Source: Cycas panzhihuaensis
Lineage: Eukaryota; Cycadophyta
Direction of reading: 5' to 3'
Length of the DNA stretch: 64,000 bases
Assembly (NCBI GenBank): GCA_023213395.1
Contig: CM041465.1
Location: 148,807,741-148,871,740 of the forward strand
A program made the translations under genes and the position numbers. The notes beneath the pieces were generated by a model that ran no database searches, was not told the origin of the DNA, and saw only the letters and a list, made by a program, of their open reading frames with translations. Positions 42,161 through 51,960 of this stretch are shown here, piece by piece. Every line of letters begins with the position of its first letter. The stretch's first letter is position 1.

Positions 42161-42640
42161 TCCCTCACCACATTTCGGTCTACCTCGACCTCTTTGCTCC
42201 TAATGGAACCTCTCCTCCTTGGGAAGTCTAGTGATAGTATGGACTATGTTCAAGGTCCATTTTGACCTTCCTTCTGTCTGCCTTTAGGGCCATTAGGATG
42301 TGGTCCATTAATTCGGGGTCATAGTACATAGGGTTACAATAGATGTAGTCTCCCACCGCTCGCTTAACCTTAGCCTGAAATGCAGCTGGTAGAACTTGGA
42401 GGTCTTGTTTTAGCTTCGGAATGTAGGCCTCTTGGCACCTTGCTGTCCTCATCATGGCTGTGGAGTCCCAGAGATAAGAAAGAAACCAAAGCGTACAGCT
42501 AGAACCGCACGTACGTATCTCTGTAGAACGCTTGCCGTTCTTGCGTACTGTGATGCGTACCGGAGTAGTCTCTTGCGTGCCGTTTTCCACAATCCGTTCC
42601 GCTCTACGTACCGCACGGGAATGCTCGCAGGTACGTAATG
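42161..42640 (-). pseudogene. gypsy2 extra 3' ORF, N-terminal part
   Basis: 120 residues open (42228-42590), starting MENGTQETTPVRITVRKNGK and continuing CTLWFLSYLWDSTAMMRTAR, YIPKLKQDLQVLPAAFQAKV and YYDPELMDHILMALKADRRK. A stop and shift at 42160-42227 separates it from the C-terminal part. I cannot match it to a named family. Gypsy1 has the mobile-domain-like segment at the same relative position. Confidence 0.6.
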
Positions 42641-43300
42641 ATTTGTCGTTTTGCGTATTTTGTCTTATACGTGCCCTTGGTACGTATAGTGTTAAGAGCT
42701 TTCATTATGCGATTCGATGCATTTCCTTTGGCACGTATAATGTAACTAATCGCTTGAGTATCTTTTACACGCGTGCAGATTATGTACTTTGTTGGCAACG
42801 TATAATCGAAATTTTTAACTTACCCTCCTTTGCACCGCGTGCACCTTGCGTGCATTTTCGTGCACGTATAATGTAATTGAGCCACTTAAAGTTATTGACA
42901 CTATGCGTGCACTGTCTGCGTGCTTTTCTGTGCACGTATAGTGTAACTCAGTTACTTTTTAAACTATGCGTGCTTTAGTGAATTCCCTTGGTACGTATAG
43001 TGTATTTTCAATTTTATCACTTTGTTTCAATCAGACGCACTGTAACATACCTTTTGGTGCGTACTACGTAATTTGCTTGTATGCCGATGAATTTCCTCCG
43101 ATTTTTCCTCGATTATCTTTGTTACTTATATCAGTAATGAGTTACGGTTATTTTTTATTTTTTCCAATTTTTTTTCCATTTTTTGTATCCATACCGAACT
43201 GGATCATGGCTCGGTATCAAGGCAGTTGATTGCCTCAACATCATGTAATACGATATGGTACAACCAGCTGATCCTGCTGGTAGGCTAGGCTACTCAATGT
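42641..43300 (-). repeat. gypsy2 spacer with about seven copies of an ACGTATA repeat
   Basis: ACGTATARTGTAA-type cores occur near 42682, 42733, 42797, 42864, 42934, 42992 and 43060, at intervals of about 50-70 bp, often preceded by GTGC or GGT and separated by T-rich sequence with GCGTGC words. It is a degenerate tandem array between integrase and the extra ORF. No protein signature. Confidence 0.8.
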
Positions 43301-44220
43301 AAGGCTTGAGCCTGCTACCATTTACCCGAGTTGGTAGTAGAGGTCCGTCGATCTCTCGGTACCGATCCATTCTCAAAAATTCTTTCTGTGATGTATGGTC
43401 CCAACCACCGCATCTTGAGTTTCCCGGGGTGCGTTTTGAATTTGCTGTCATACAACAATACTTGATCACCTTCGTCGAGTTGGGGTTTCCGTAGATGGCG
43501 GTCGTGCCATGCTTTTTGTCGCCGCTTTTCGATATGTTGCAACCAGTTTGCTAGGTGTCGTTTCTCTTCCAACCGTATTAAGTCTTCCAGTCATCGTTCC
43601 AAAGACTGGAGGTCGTCTAGTCGACATTGTATTGCCACTCGTAAGCTGGGTATCTCAAACTCTGTCGGAAGAATGGCTTCCGTGCCATATACAAGCTGAA
43701 ATGGGGTCTGTCCAATTGACCTTTTGTAGGTCGTACGAAAGGCCCATAGTACGGAGGGTAACTTCTCGGCCCAATCTGATCTGCCGATGTCGCATATCTT
43801 TTGCAAGCAGTTTTCGATTATCTTGTTCGAGCTCTCTGCTTGACCATTGGCTCTCGGATAGTAGGGAGTTGATTTCCGATGGCTAATCATGAAGGCGGTT
43901 GTCAATGTTTCAATAGTTTGGTTGAGGAAGTGGGCACCTTGGTCACTGACGATCTCCAAGGGGCATCCAAATCGCGTAATTATTACCTCATACAGAAATC
44001 TTGCTGTGCTTTCTGCATCGGCTTTTCGCAATGCGTGTGCTTCCACCCATTTTGTCATATAATCGGTTGCCACCAAAATGTATCGAGCTTTCGATCTCCG
44101 CGCTGCTGGTTTGATTGGCCCTACAAAGTCGAGCCCCCGTTTTTCGAACGGTGCCAAAGGTAATATGGGATGCAACGGTTGGAAATCCTGTCGATTAGGT
44201 TTCCCCATGCATTGGCAATA
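43301..44220 (-). pseudogene. gypsy2 integrase core and C-terminus
   Basis: Open 43591-44208: LPLAPFEKRGLDFVGPIKPA, ILVATDYMTKWVEAHALRKA (Asp), TRFGCPLEIVSDQGAHFLNQ (Asp), YPRANGQAESSNKIIENCL (Glu), WAEKLPSVLWAFRTTYKRSI, GQTPFQLVYGTEAILPTEFE. Then 43315-43572: KAWHDRHLRKPQLDEGDQVL, KTHPGKLKMRWLGPYITERI (GPY/F module) and the end. A frameshift near 43575-43590 lies between. The catalytic triad is complete. No chromodomain follows. Confidence 0.92.
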
Positions 44221-44560
44221 ATCGCATGCTTGAATCTATTTTTTGACATCTTCGAACATTGATGGCCACCAGAATCTCGACATCAAGATCTTCCGCCATG
44301 TGGCCAATTTTCCCATGTGGCCACCCGCTACTCCTTCATGTGCCTGGGACATGATCTGGTTTGTCTCATGCTGTCGAACACAACGTCGCAATACGTCATC
44401 TGGCCCCAATTTATACAACTCGCCGCTGATAAGCTGATACGGCTCCGCTTTTCTGATGAAATTTCTTTTTCCCGTACGATCTAACTCTGCTGGCACTTCT
44501 CCGGTCGCTAGATACTCTAGTATTCCCTCATACCAGTCTGGGATCGCTTCCATTGAGCAA
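44221..44560 (-). pseudogene. gypsy2 integrase N-terminal zinc region
   Basis: PDWYEGILEYLATGEVPAEL, AEPYQLISGELYKLGPDDVL, RRCVRQHETNQIMSQAHEG, GGHMGKLATWRKILMSRFWW and, after one stop, CDYCQCMGKPNR. The His pair (AHEG...GHMG) and Cys pair (CDYC) form the HHCC module. The stop near 44234 is the only break. Confidence 0.88.
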
Positions 44561-45165
44561 TTGCGTCTGGAAAATCACCTGGTACCCCTGTGGCTTTTTC
44601 TCCGTTTTTTATTCTCGACAGTTGATCTGGAATGATGTGGGCTTTGCCGGGTTTCACAATGATTTTGAATGAGAATTCTTGAAACAACATTAACCATCTG
44701 CTGATTCTTCCCCGCATAATTGGTTTATTTACTAGATACATCAGGGCTTGGTGGTCGACCAAAAACATGAATGGATTGGATAACAAATAATGTCGAAACT
44801 TTTGTAATGCATAAACCATGCCGAGTGCTTCCTTTTCCGTCGTCGTATAATTCTGCTCAGCTCTCGTAAGTTTCCGACTGGCAAAATAGATTGGATGATC
44901 TGTTTTATCATTGCTGGGTTGTGCCAATACGCATCCAATAGCGTGACAGACGCATCCACATGTACGTGAAAAGTTTTCTTCCAATCTGGGAATCGCAGTA
45001 TAGACGCTGCTACAATGGCCTGTTTCAAAGTTTCAAATGCTCGTTGCTGATCTTCTGTCCATATCCATTCAATATTCTTTTTCAGCAATTCTTCCAAAGG
45101 TCCAGATATATATGCATACTCTCTGATAAATTTTCTATAATATTCCGTCAAACCCAGAAAACCTT
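44561..45165 (-). pseudogene. gypsy2 RNase H
   Basis: VHVDASV (catalytic Asp) with a frameshift just after it, then IGCVLAQPSNDKTDHPIYFA, SRKLTRAEQNYTTTEKEALG (Glu), MVYALQKFRHYLLSNPFMFL, VDHQALMYLVNKPIMRGRIS (Asp) and IIVKPGKAHIIPDQLSRIKN. It follows RT directly. The thumb region RQQRAFETLKQA is upstream at about 45030. Confidence 0.88.
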
Positions 45166-46000
45166 TCAAATTGTTTTCAGATTTGGTGTCGGAAAGTGTA
45201 GAATGGTAGACACTTTTGCTGGATCCGTCAGCAATCCTTCTTTGCTGACTATATGCCCTAAGAGGTTTCCAAAGGGTACCAGAAATGTACACTTTTCTAG
45301 ATTGAGACACAGTTTACTTTCTCGACAGGTTTGCAACATTTCTCTCAAGTTTTCCATATGATTTTTCATTAATCCATACAACGTCCAATCGTCTAGGAAT
45401 ACAGCAACTTTTTCTCCAATAAATTTTCGAAAAATATTAATCACAATTCACTGGAATGTCGCTGGTACATTCATAAGACCGAATGGCATTACCTTATAGG
45501 CATACGTACCCCATTCTGTTACGAATGTTGTCTTTGCCTGATCTTCCGGGGCAATCTGCACTTGATTGTACCCACTAAATCCGTCTGTGAAGGAATAGAT
45601 CTCATTCCCTCCAACTGCTTCCAAAATATCCTTCGTGAAAGGTAACGGAAATGGATCTTTTTTCGTCACCTTATTCAACTGTCTGTAATCCACACAGACA
45701 CGAATTTTCCCATTTTTCTTGGGAACCACTACTCTGAGGCTCACCCGATCATTGTAGTAGATTTCGTATATATAACCTGCTTCCAACATTTTATCAAGTT
45801 CTGCTTTTACTTTCTCTTTGTATTTTGGATTCATCGGTATGGTCTTTGTTTTCTTGGTTTGGCATCTTCCACTAAATCAATATGATGCATTCCTATCTCC
45901 GGAGGAATGCCTTCGTGTCTTTATACGACCATGCGAACACATCACGAATTCCTTGAATAACTGTTGAGCTTACGCTTTCGCTTTGGGGATCCGAATAGTT
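45166..46000 (-). pseudogene. gypsy2 reverse transcriptase
   Basis: N-terminal lead-in LIRIGNYSDPQ and IRDVFAWSYKDT (about 45930-46030), then MNPKYKEKVKAELDKMLEAG, VVVPKKNGKIRVCVDYRQLN, FPLPFTKDILEAVGGNEIYS, FTDGFSGYNQVQIAPEDQAK, MPFGLMNVPATFQ. A TGA at about 45445 replaces the conserved Arg (CGA in relatives). The frame then reads VAVFLDDWTLYGLMKNHMEN (FLDD box), LCLNLEKCTF and LLGHIVSKEGLLTDPAKV. Except for the stop and one frameshift near 45170 this is a full RT. Confidence 0.92.
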
Positions 46001-46199
46001 TCCAATTCGAATAAGCTTAGGATTTTCGAACTACCAACATTAATTTCGTAGTTTTCAACTTTGTTATACCCACATCTTCTTCATTTCGGTTTTGTGTCCC
46101 GGGCATCTTCTATTTTCCTTTCTCCAACAAAGGAATTCGTAAATTCTGCACGATAATTCATAATCTCTTCTTCTTCACTATGTATAGATTCTCTTTGCT

Positions 46200-46860
46200 T
46201 CGATCCATTAGATGCTTTGTTCTAATTTTATGCTCATTATTCTAATATGTTTCAAGATTTTGTTTATTTCTTGGTTATCCGAAGTATGCCTAAAGGTTTT
46301 TATAAAAGATTTCTTTAGGTTCTCCCAAGTCATATCTAGATTTTGTTCCTTCCCTAGGAACCAGTCCTTTGCTACTCTCCCCAAGGTGTGGTAGAAATAG
46401 TTAGGCCAATTCCGTTTAGGTATACTCAAGGATCTCCATTTTTGTTTACACACCTGTATGTGTTTTCTAGGGTTATGACCTACGTAGAATATTGGAATAG
46501 TTGGTTGGGTTGGATGATCGAATCGTATTCGAAACATCATCTGTAATTCTTGCCAACTCTTAAGAGTATCTTGGTGAGCTAAGTACCAGTACCAAGCTCT
46601 CCCTCGTAAGGTTAGGATTAGGTTTTGCTGCCATTGGGTTTTATTCTAATTTCCCTGATCTATCCAATACTCAACACAGTGCGTTAAATGAGTAGTCCCA
46701 TATAACTGTTCCCCATAGAATGGTTTAACATAGTTCCCAATATAGATTTGATAGTTTGTTTCTTCTGGGATAATGATTTTACTCTCTAGACCAGACTCGC
46801 TAGAAGTACTTACCAGCAAGCTTCCTTCTATTTCCCCAGTTTTGGCGCCAATGGTTGGAA
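46200..46860 (-). pseudogene. gypsy2 second capsid-like block between protease and RT
   Basis: After the protease, in the same frame, a RetroGag-like unit appears: YGTTHLTHCVEYWIDQGN, one stop, then QWQQNLILTLRGRAWYWYLA and HQDTLKSWQELQMMFRIRFD. It is followed directly by a second unit: GHNPRKHIQVCKQKWRSL, WPNYFYHTLGRVAKDWFLGK, TWENLKKSFIKTFRHTSDNQ, EINKILKHIR. The second unit resembles gypsy1 Gag (PIRHCNICEVIW, HWLQAFPATLHDV, SLQEAFEKEFRLL). There is no zinc knuckle after it. This is additional to the ordinary Gag at 48766-49985, so the element has three capsid-like units. RetroGag units are not expected between protease and RT. Confidence 0.75.
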
Positions 46861-47890
46861 GAGATTTATGGCTGGGTGGGTGTTCCTCTAAGGAAGAAGA
46901 GGAAGGAATATTACTTCCTTCCTCGGGTTGTAATAAGGGGGGGGGGGGTAGGGAATCTACCTCAGGACCCACGCCTGAAGTAGATGGGATGTTGGGATTA
47001 ATATTAACTACAAAAAAACTACGAAAATTACTAGGTAAACTAAGGGTTGGTTGGTCTAGGTGGTTATCATTTTTCAAATTATCGTTAGTCAGCATATATT
47101 CAAAAGAATTTGAATTATTATCAATGTTTGCAGATACACATTTAGATAACAAATTACATCTGTAAGAAGAAGAGTTTACTTCATATGCATCATGAAGCCA
47201 GTAATCCACAAACCTCATGCCGTGTTCGTCATCCGAATAGTTGTATACCTCCCCGAGATCTGTTGGTTCTTCATGTTGGTGGTTATTCGATGTGGTGGGT
47301 TCTTCTGCCATATGGAAGATATGTTCTTCTCCAATGGAAGAAAATGTCGTATCGCTTGTTACCGTGGTGCTGGATCCTTCATCTGGGATTACTTCAATCG
47401 AACTTCTTCCCAACATTGGCAGTACTACTTTGTTGTTGCTATCCGATAGAGTGAAGGTTACTTTTTCCCAATTCTGAAGGCATTGCGTTTTGTATAACCA
47501 TGGCCTTCCCAATAGTGCTGGGTAGGGTGTTGCTCCTTTCTCCGTCTCCACAATTGTGAAGTCAATCCTTACCACTATCCCTGCCACGTCTACTTTGATA
47601 TTGGCTAGTCTGCCCATAGGTCGTACCAATAGTTCATTAGCCAATTTCAGCGAATAAGTCGCTGCTTCCAACTTTGGGCTTCCCAATCTACGCCATGTTG
47701 CAGCTGGTAACACGTTTACTGCTGCGCCTCCATCCACAATTACTCGTGGGAATGTTTCTCCCAAGACTGACATGGTTACCATCGGATCCATGTCGAATGA
47801 TGGTATAATTTGCTTCAAACTTTTGGTAATTCCTTTCTGTAACACTCCTCCTTTGATCCAATCAATAACTTGAGACAGAGGAATAGTCAA
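46861..47890 (-). CDS. gypsy2 retropepsin and linker
   Basis: Part of a 414-residue open frame that runs on to 46646. MSVLGETFPRVIVDGGAAVN (active site DGG), VLPAATWRRLGSPKLEAATY, LKLANELLVRPMGRLANIKV, then FTIVETEKGATPYPALLGRP with the terminal LLGRPWL block. The linker is acidic and Ser/Pro-rich (EEPTTSNNHQHEEPTDLGEV, LPPPPLLQPEEGSNIPSSSS) and includes a G/C homopolymer (46938-46948 on the plus strand). Gypsy3 also has DGG, and gypsy1 NGG, at the active site, so DGG is the family form. Confidence 0.88.
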
Positions 47891-48285
47891 TTATAATTGT
47901 TTCACCAAATTCTCCATTAATAGTAACATTCTGGGGATATCCTCAGCTGGCAATCCTTTGAAAAGTTCTTCCATCTGCACCATTTGGGGTTTTGTCTTAA
48001 GTTCTTCCTAGTTTTTCTTGCTCCTTTTGTTTATTTTTCCGAACATAGGCGATTTCGTTTCGGTTTCCCATTGGTAGTGTATTCTCCTCCGGACTAGGCC
48101 ATCTAACACTTGTTTTGCTTGTCTATACCGATCCATTTACATTGGTGGATTTGGATATCCTTCATCCAATTTCTCTTCTGCATTTATTTTGTAATTTCAC
48201 ATTTTGGCTTCCAACGATTGTCATCGGGTTAGTCGCTTTGGCTTTGCCTTTGCAATCCTCTCTTTTGTGGTCACTTGGGCCACAG
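47891..48285 (-). pseudogene. gypsy2 gag-protease junction
   Basis: Frame-broken sequence between the last zinc knuckle and the protease (PKMVQMEELFKGLPAEDIPR and LLLMENLVKQL-like words). The upstream start of the protease domain is probably here. A further CSNC-GPSD-H-KREDC knuckle is at about 48230-48280. Confidence 0.65.
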
Positions 48286-48765
48286 TTACTGCATACGAAC
48301 GGCTTCTGTTCGTATTCCTGCTTCATTGGGCATTCCGACTTCCAGGTTCGAATCAGAGCAGATGAGGCATCTCCCCATCGGCTGTTTCTTCCTCGAGGGT
48401 TCTGGTGCGCCCCTCGTTGTATACACATTTCGAGGTGGGTTACCCCTTCCCCGACCTCGTCCTCTGAATGCTTTCCCCCTGGGATTGTAGAAACAATCCT
48501 TGGTTGTATGTGTGTCAACTTCACATATATGGCACCACTTCTCTTGTTGGTGCAACGTATTGTTTTTTAAATTTAAATCACATTCCGTGGTGGTATGTGA
48601 GTTTTCTTCACAAATGTGGCACCACTTGGTTACCCTTCCAGTGTGCTCTTTCTTTTTAGGTGTTTCCTCTTCTTCACAGTTATTTCTAATTTTCAATCTA
48701 GCTACCTCTTTTCTCAATGCCTCCAATTCCGATTCCTCCTCTGCTGCCCCTACCTGGTAGAAGGG
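48286..48765 (-). CDS. gypsy2 nucleocapsid with multiple zinc knuckles
   Basis: 146 open residues (48286-48726). After a coiled start (MEALRKEVARLKI) come WCHIC-EENS-H-TTTEC, WCHIC-EVDT-H-TTKDC and a partial RCLICSD, then across a shift PFVCSNC-GPSD-H. The CX2CX4HX4C spacing is exact in the complete knuckles. An Arg/Gly-rich basic linker (RGKAFRGRGRGRGNPPRN) between knuckles suits RNA binding. Confidence 0.88.
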   Translation of the reverse strand, partial: PFYQVGAAEEESELEALRKEVARLKIRNNCEEEETPKKKEHTGRVTKWCHICEENSHTTTECDLNLKNNTLHQQEKWCHICEVDTHTTKDCFYNPRGKAFRGRGRGRGNPPRNVYTTRGAPEPSRKKQPMGRCLICSDSNLEVGMPNEAGIRTEAVRMQ

Positions 48766-49985
48766 TCAATTGTACTGGTTTTGCTTCAACTCTCTAATCT
48801 CGTCTTGTAACCTCAGCAGCAAGGAGTCTTGTCCACCCGCTTGTGCGTCCATTTCCATTTCAAAGTCTAATGCCAGATCTTGAGCATTCTTGAATGATTT
48901 CAATGGATGAGCATGTATCATGGCTCGCAACTTCTCATTCAGCCCTCTTACAAAGTAATTCTTCATATTATGGTCAGTTATCGTCTCATTGATCATGTTC
49001 GCCGCAATAATTTTCATTCGGCTAATGTAAGTTAGGACGGATTCCCCCGGCCTCTGCCTGCTCTCTTGTAGTGCGATTTCCACAGCTTCATTACTACGAA
49101 ACTCTTGAAATCTTTCTTCAAATGCTTTCTTAATCTTCACCCATGGCTCATTCTTGTTTGTTTCCTTATACCATGCCAAGGGTACTCCTCTCAATGTACA
49201 GGCGAAGCGTGCTTTGATTTCATCTTCGTTTGTAATCTTTTTGACATCAATAAGGTTTTGAAATAGATATACATGCTCTGCTGCGTCTGAAGTATCATTA
49301 AAGATTAGTTTCCCAAAGTCTCTATAGTCATCCATTTTGGGAGATTGCAACTGTCCCCCACCTGATGGTGATTTTTCCCTTCCTCTCTCCTTTGGGGATG
49401 CACTGGGAGTAACTACCGCTGTACTATCTTTTCCAAACAACGGATTTTTGAATGGAGTTTTTATGTGTATAGGTTCCACTACACCTGGAACTTGCATAGT
49501 CAATGGTGTTACCGTAATGTAAGATTGATCAGATCCCCTTTCTGTCGAATCTTCAAAAAGCTGTCTCATTAGCTTGTTCTCCCAATATGCCGAGGGACCT
49601 TCCTCCGCCTTCTTATCGCTGTCACCTAGGTCCTTCGGGCTGTCCTCCACTGTTATACTTCCCTCTGTTAGGATCTCTTTATGTTTTTCATCTACTTTTG
49701 GCTTCCCTTCAATCTCCGGGCTAAACAAATCATCTCTGATTGGGGCTGGTGTCAATACCATGCGTTCGCCATGGGTTTCCTCTTCCTGAGGTGTCTGGGC
49801 TCCACTTGCCTCAGATCCTTCAACGGACTGTCCTTTAGTCTCGTTGTTTTGCGAACTTAATCTCCTCGCCCTTCTGAGTTTTGCTTCTTTTGACCATCTT
49901 AGTGCCCTTTGTCTGCTGGTTTCCTTTCCTTGGGTGAAGTATCCTTCTGGGGCTCTTCCGACCTTGAAGACCTCTTAGGTGGCAT
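48766..49985 (-). CDS. gypsy2 gag (capsid)
   Basis: 331 open residues (48766-49761) after an N-terminal part starting MPPKRSSRSEEPQKDTSPK at 49985, with one shift between them. Gypsy3 Gag also starts MPPR. The capsid is typical: YRDFGKLIFNDTSDAAEHVY, LFQNLIDVKKITNEDEIKAR, ACTLRGVPLAWYKETNKNEP, KAFEERFQEFRSNEAVEIAL, GESVLTYISRMKIIAANMIN, NYFVRGLNEKLRAMIHAHPL, and a C-terminal coil LLLRLQDEIRELKQNQ. Same lineage as gag relic B. Confidence 0.92.
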
Positions 49986-50106
49986 TGGAAGGTCCCCTAG
50001 CTACCGGTGGCTTAGTTACAGCCCGCCATCACGATGGCGCCTGTGGTCCTCGCCTTTACACATTCTTTTCCCTTGAAACCCCTAGGCCCTGTCCCTCCTC
50101 AACGGA

Positions 50107-50123
50107 CGTAGGAAACGGAACCA
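50107..50123 (-). promoter_or_regulatory. gypsy2 primer binding site
   Basis: Minus strand TGGTTCCGTTTCCTACG, one base from the LTR end. Gypsy3 has TGGTTCCCTTGTCG at the same place. I could not assign the tRNA. Confidence 0.75.
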
Positions 50124-50124
50124 A

Positions 50125-50935
50125 TGTTGACTCTGCTGGGGTATCTTATTACACTTACAAGACACCCTTTGCTACACTTGTCAAGGTTACACAGCGCTAT
50201 AGTCTAGTTCAGGATACTGTCAACATGGTCATTCACATACATTCCATATATAATTCACAGAATGGTACACAAAGAGATAGAAATCAATACATACTCAATA
50301 AATCATCATTGCAACACCAAGAATACACCAATTTCCACGTAACTCTTCCTTTTATTAAGTCAATAGTTCATTTACACAAAGGCTGGAATGCATTCCTGAG
50401 CATTCCAAAGACATACAATCTTCTCATACAATGCGTGCCGGATGGTACTTATCATACTTGATGCTCCAAATGGTCATCATGCATCTTGGCTCCTGCACCT
50501 TTGCGTGCACTGATATCCGGCTCTCACCCTAACCAGTGAATCATGCGTACCTCCTTAAGTACTCATTTGGTACCTTTTGGTCAAGGGTTATGATTGTCAT
50601 TACAACTGCATTCTTCAATCATGTGTACCCTTTCACTTAAACACTTGTTTAGCCTTAATTAATCCGTCCTTGAGTCTCAGACGTCCGTATGTACGTCGGC
50701 ACCTCAACAGTCTTCACCGGTCCCCTTGAGTCGCGTGCATCGCCCGCTTCTGCCTCGTTCACCGTTGGTACGTATCATCATACGTGCCCGTGCACGCACC
50801 TAGCATACGTACCTAGAATGTTAGTTTTTCTGTCGTTTTGCCTCGTGCGTTCTCCGCACGGTCCCTGCACTGCACACCGGGTTATCTCGACCTACCTCGG
50901 TCCTCACACCCATTGGATCCCTTTTGACTCCAACA
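50125..50935 (-). repeat. gypsy2 5' LTR
   Basis: Pairs with 40447-41280. Followed by the ATATG target repeat and the protease of copia4. Confidence 0.95.
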
Positions 50936-51960
50936 ATATGCCTGGAGGTTCCTGAGTCTATGAACCAATCATCTTTGTTCTAGTTGCGTATAGTCAAGGA
51001 TAGTGTGGTGACAAGTGTTGTCTCTTCTTCTTTTGTTTTTGCGGACTCATTCTTCTCGGATTGCCCATAATAGCTCCCTGATGTTATCATGCACCTTTCT
51101 AGATCAACCTTGCGATGACAACAATCAGTAGTATAATGACGTGTCTTTTCATAGTAAAGACAAATGATTTGATGGTGGAACCGTCCTCTAGAATAGTGTT
51201 GTGTATTTGTATGTGGAAGAGATCGTCCCCTTGTAGGACTGTAGCTAGTTAGGTGTCTTCTCCCTTGATCAATACCACGAAGGTTCCCTCTGGTAGGATT
51301 GCCCCTACCCTGGATGCTGACTCGAGAATGCATTTTCTAGCTCATTTTCCAAGTTGGTTTTTGTTTGCTCATAGTGAAGAAGTTGTCCACATATCGGAGC
51401 GAAAAAGGGCTAAGCTATTTTGAACATCATCTTATAAGAGATAACAAAATTTCTGAATCGAGTAGGGAGCTTATGTATTACGAGGTCAATAAGGTTGCCA
51501 TTAGAATAGGTGACCCCAATAGATTTCACGTTCTCATGTAGTAATTTAAAACAAACAAGGAATGTGGCGAAGTCACGATTCTGACATCTTCAGTAAGGCC
51601 ATTTGAGTTTTTAGGGCCATGATGCAAGCAATATTCTTCTGGGCATATAATGTCTTCAGAGTGGTCCATGTCTCATGTGGAGTGACAACACTAGCTATGT
51701 GAGGCAAAATGACATTTGTAATGCAGTGTAATAGAGGCAAGGGCAAGGCCTCTTTACTCAAGGTATATTTTCTTTTTGGCAACATTTGTAGGTTCTGGCT
51801 TGATGTTCTCAGTCTGGTCCCATGCTCCTTGGGCCACAAGAATGGATCATATCTTGGTCTTCCATGACTTAGTTGTCCCTGATGAGTTTCTTGGAATCAA
51901 CAAGACAGAGAGAAGAGGCCATGATAAGGTGAATGAACTCTATCAAAATTGGACACGGGA
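50936..51960 (-). pseudogene. copia4 gag and protease active site
   Basis: The protease DWFIDSGTSRHM (DSG intact) ends exactly at the gypsy2 insertion. Upstream: a CCHC-like knuckle CLYC-EKTR-H-YTTDC followed by HRKVDLERCM (about 51090-51170), an Arg/Gly-rich stretch MHSRVSIQGRGNPTRGNLRG, and the UBN2 core (51573-51839) with PLPLLHCITNVILPHIASVV, HETWTTLKTLYAQKNIACIM and ALKTQMALLKMSES. The N-terminal part to about 51960 is in broken frames. Stops near 51340-51570. Confidence 0.85.

Larger units (their letters stand above)
40447..50935 (-). mobile_element. gypsy2: nested complete Tat-like Ty3/gypsy element
   Basis: LTRs 40447-41280 and 50125-50935 begin TGTTGACTCTGCTGG and end GACTCYAACA, flanked by ATATG (40442-40446, 50936-50940). 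Element sense is minus: primer site at 50107-50123, gag, zinc knuckles, protease, a second capsid-like block, RT, RNase H, integrase, repeat-rich spacer, extra ORF, 3' LTR. At 10,489 bp it is the most complete gypsy here. It sits just after the protease DSG of copia4. Only a few stops and shifts per domain. Confidence 0.96.

Noticed and set aside
47185-47477. Plus-strand open frames in the 47 kb region.
   Set aside because: They are the complement of the long minus-strand protease frame of gypsy2.
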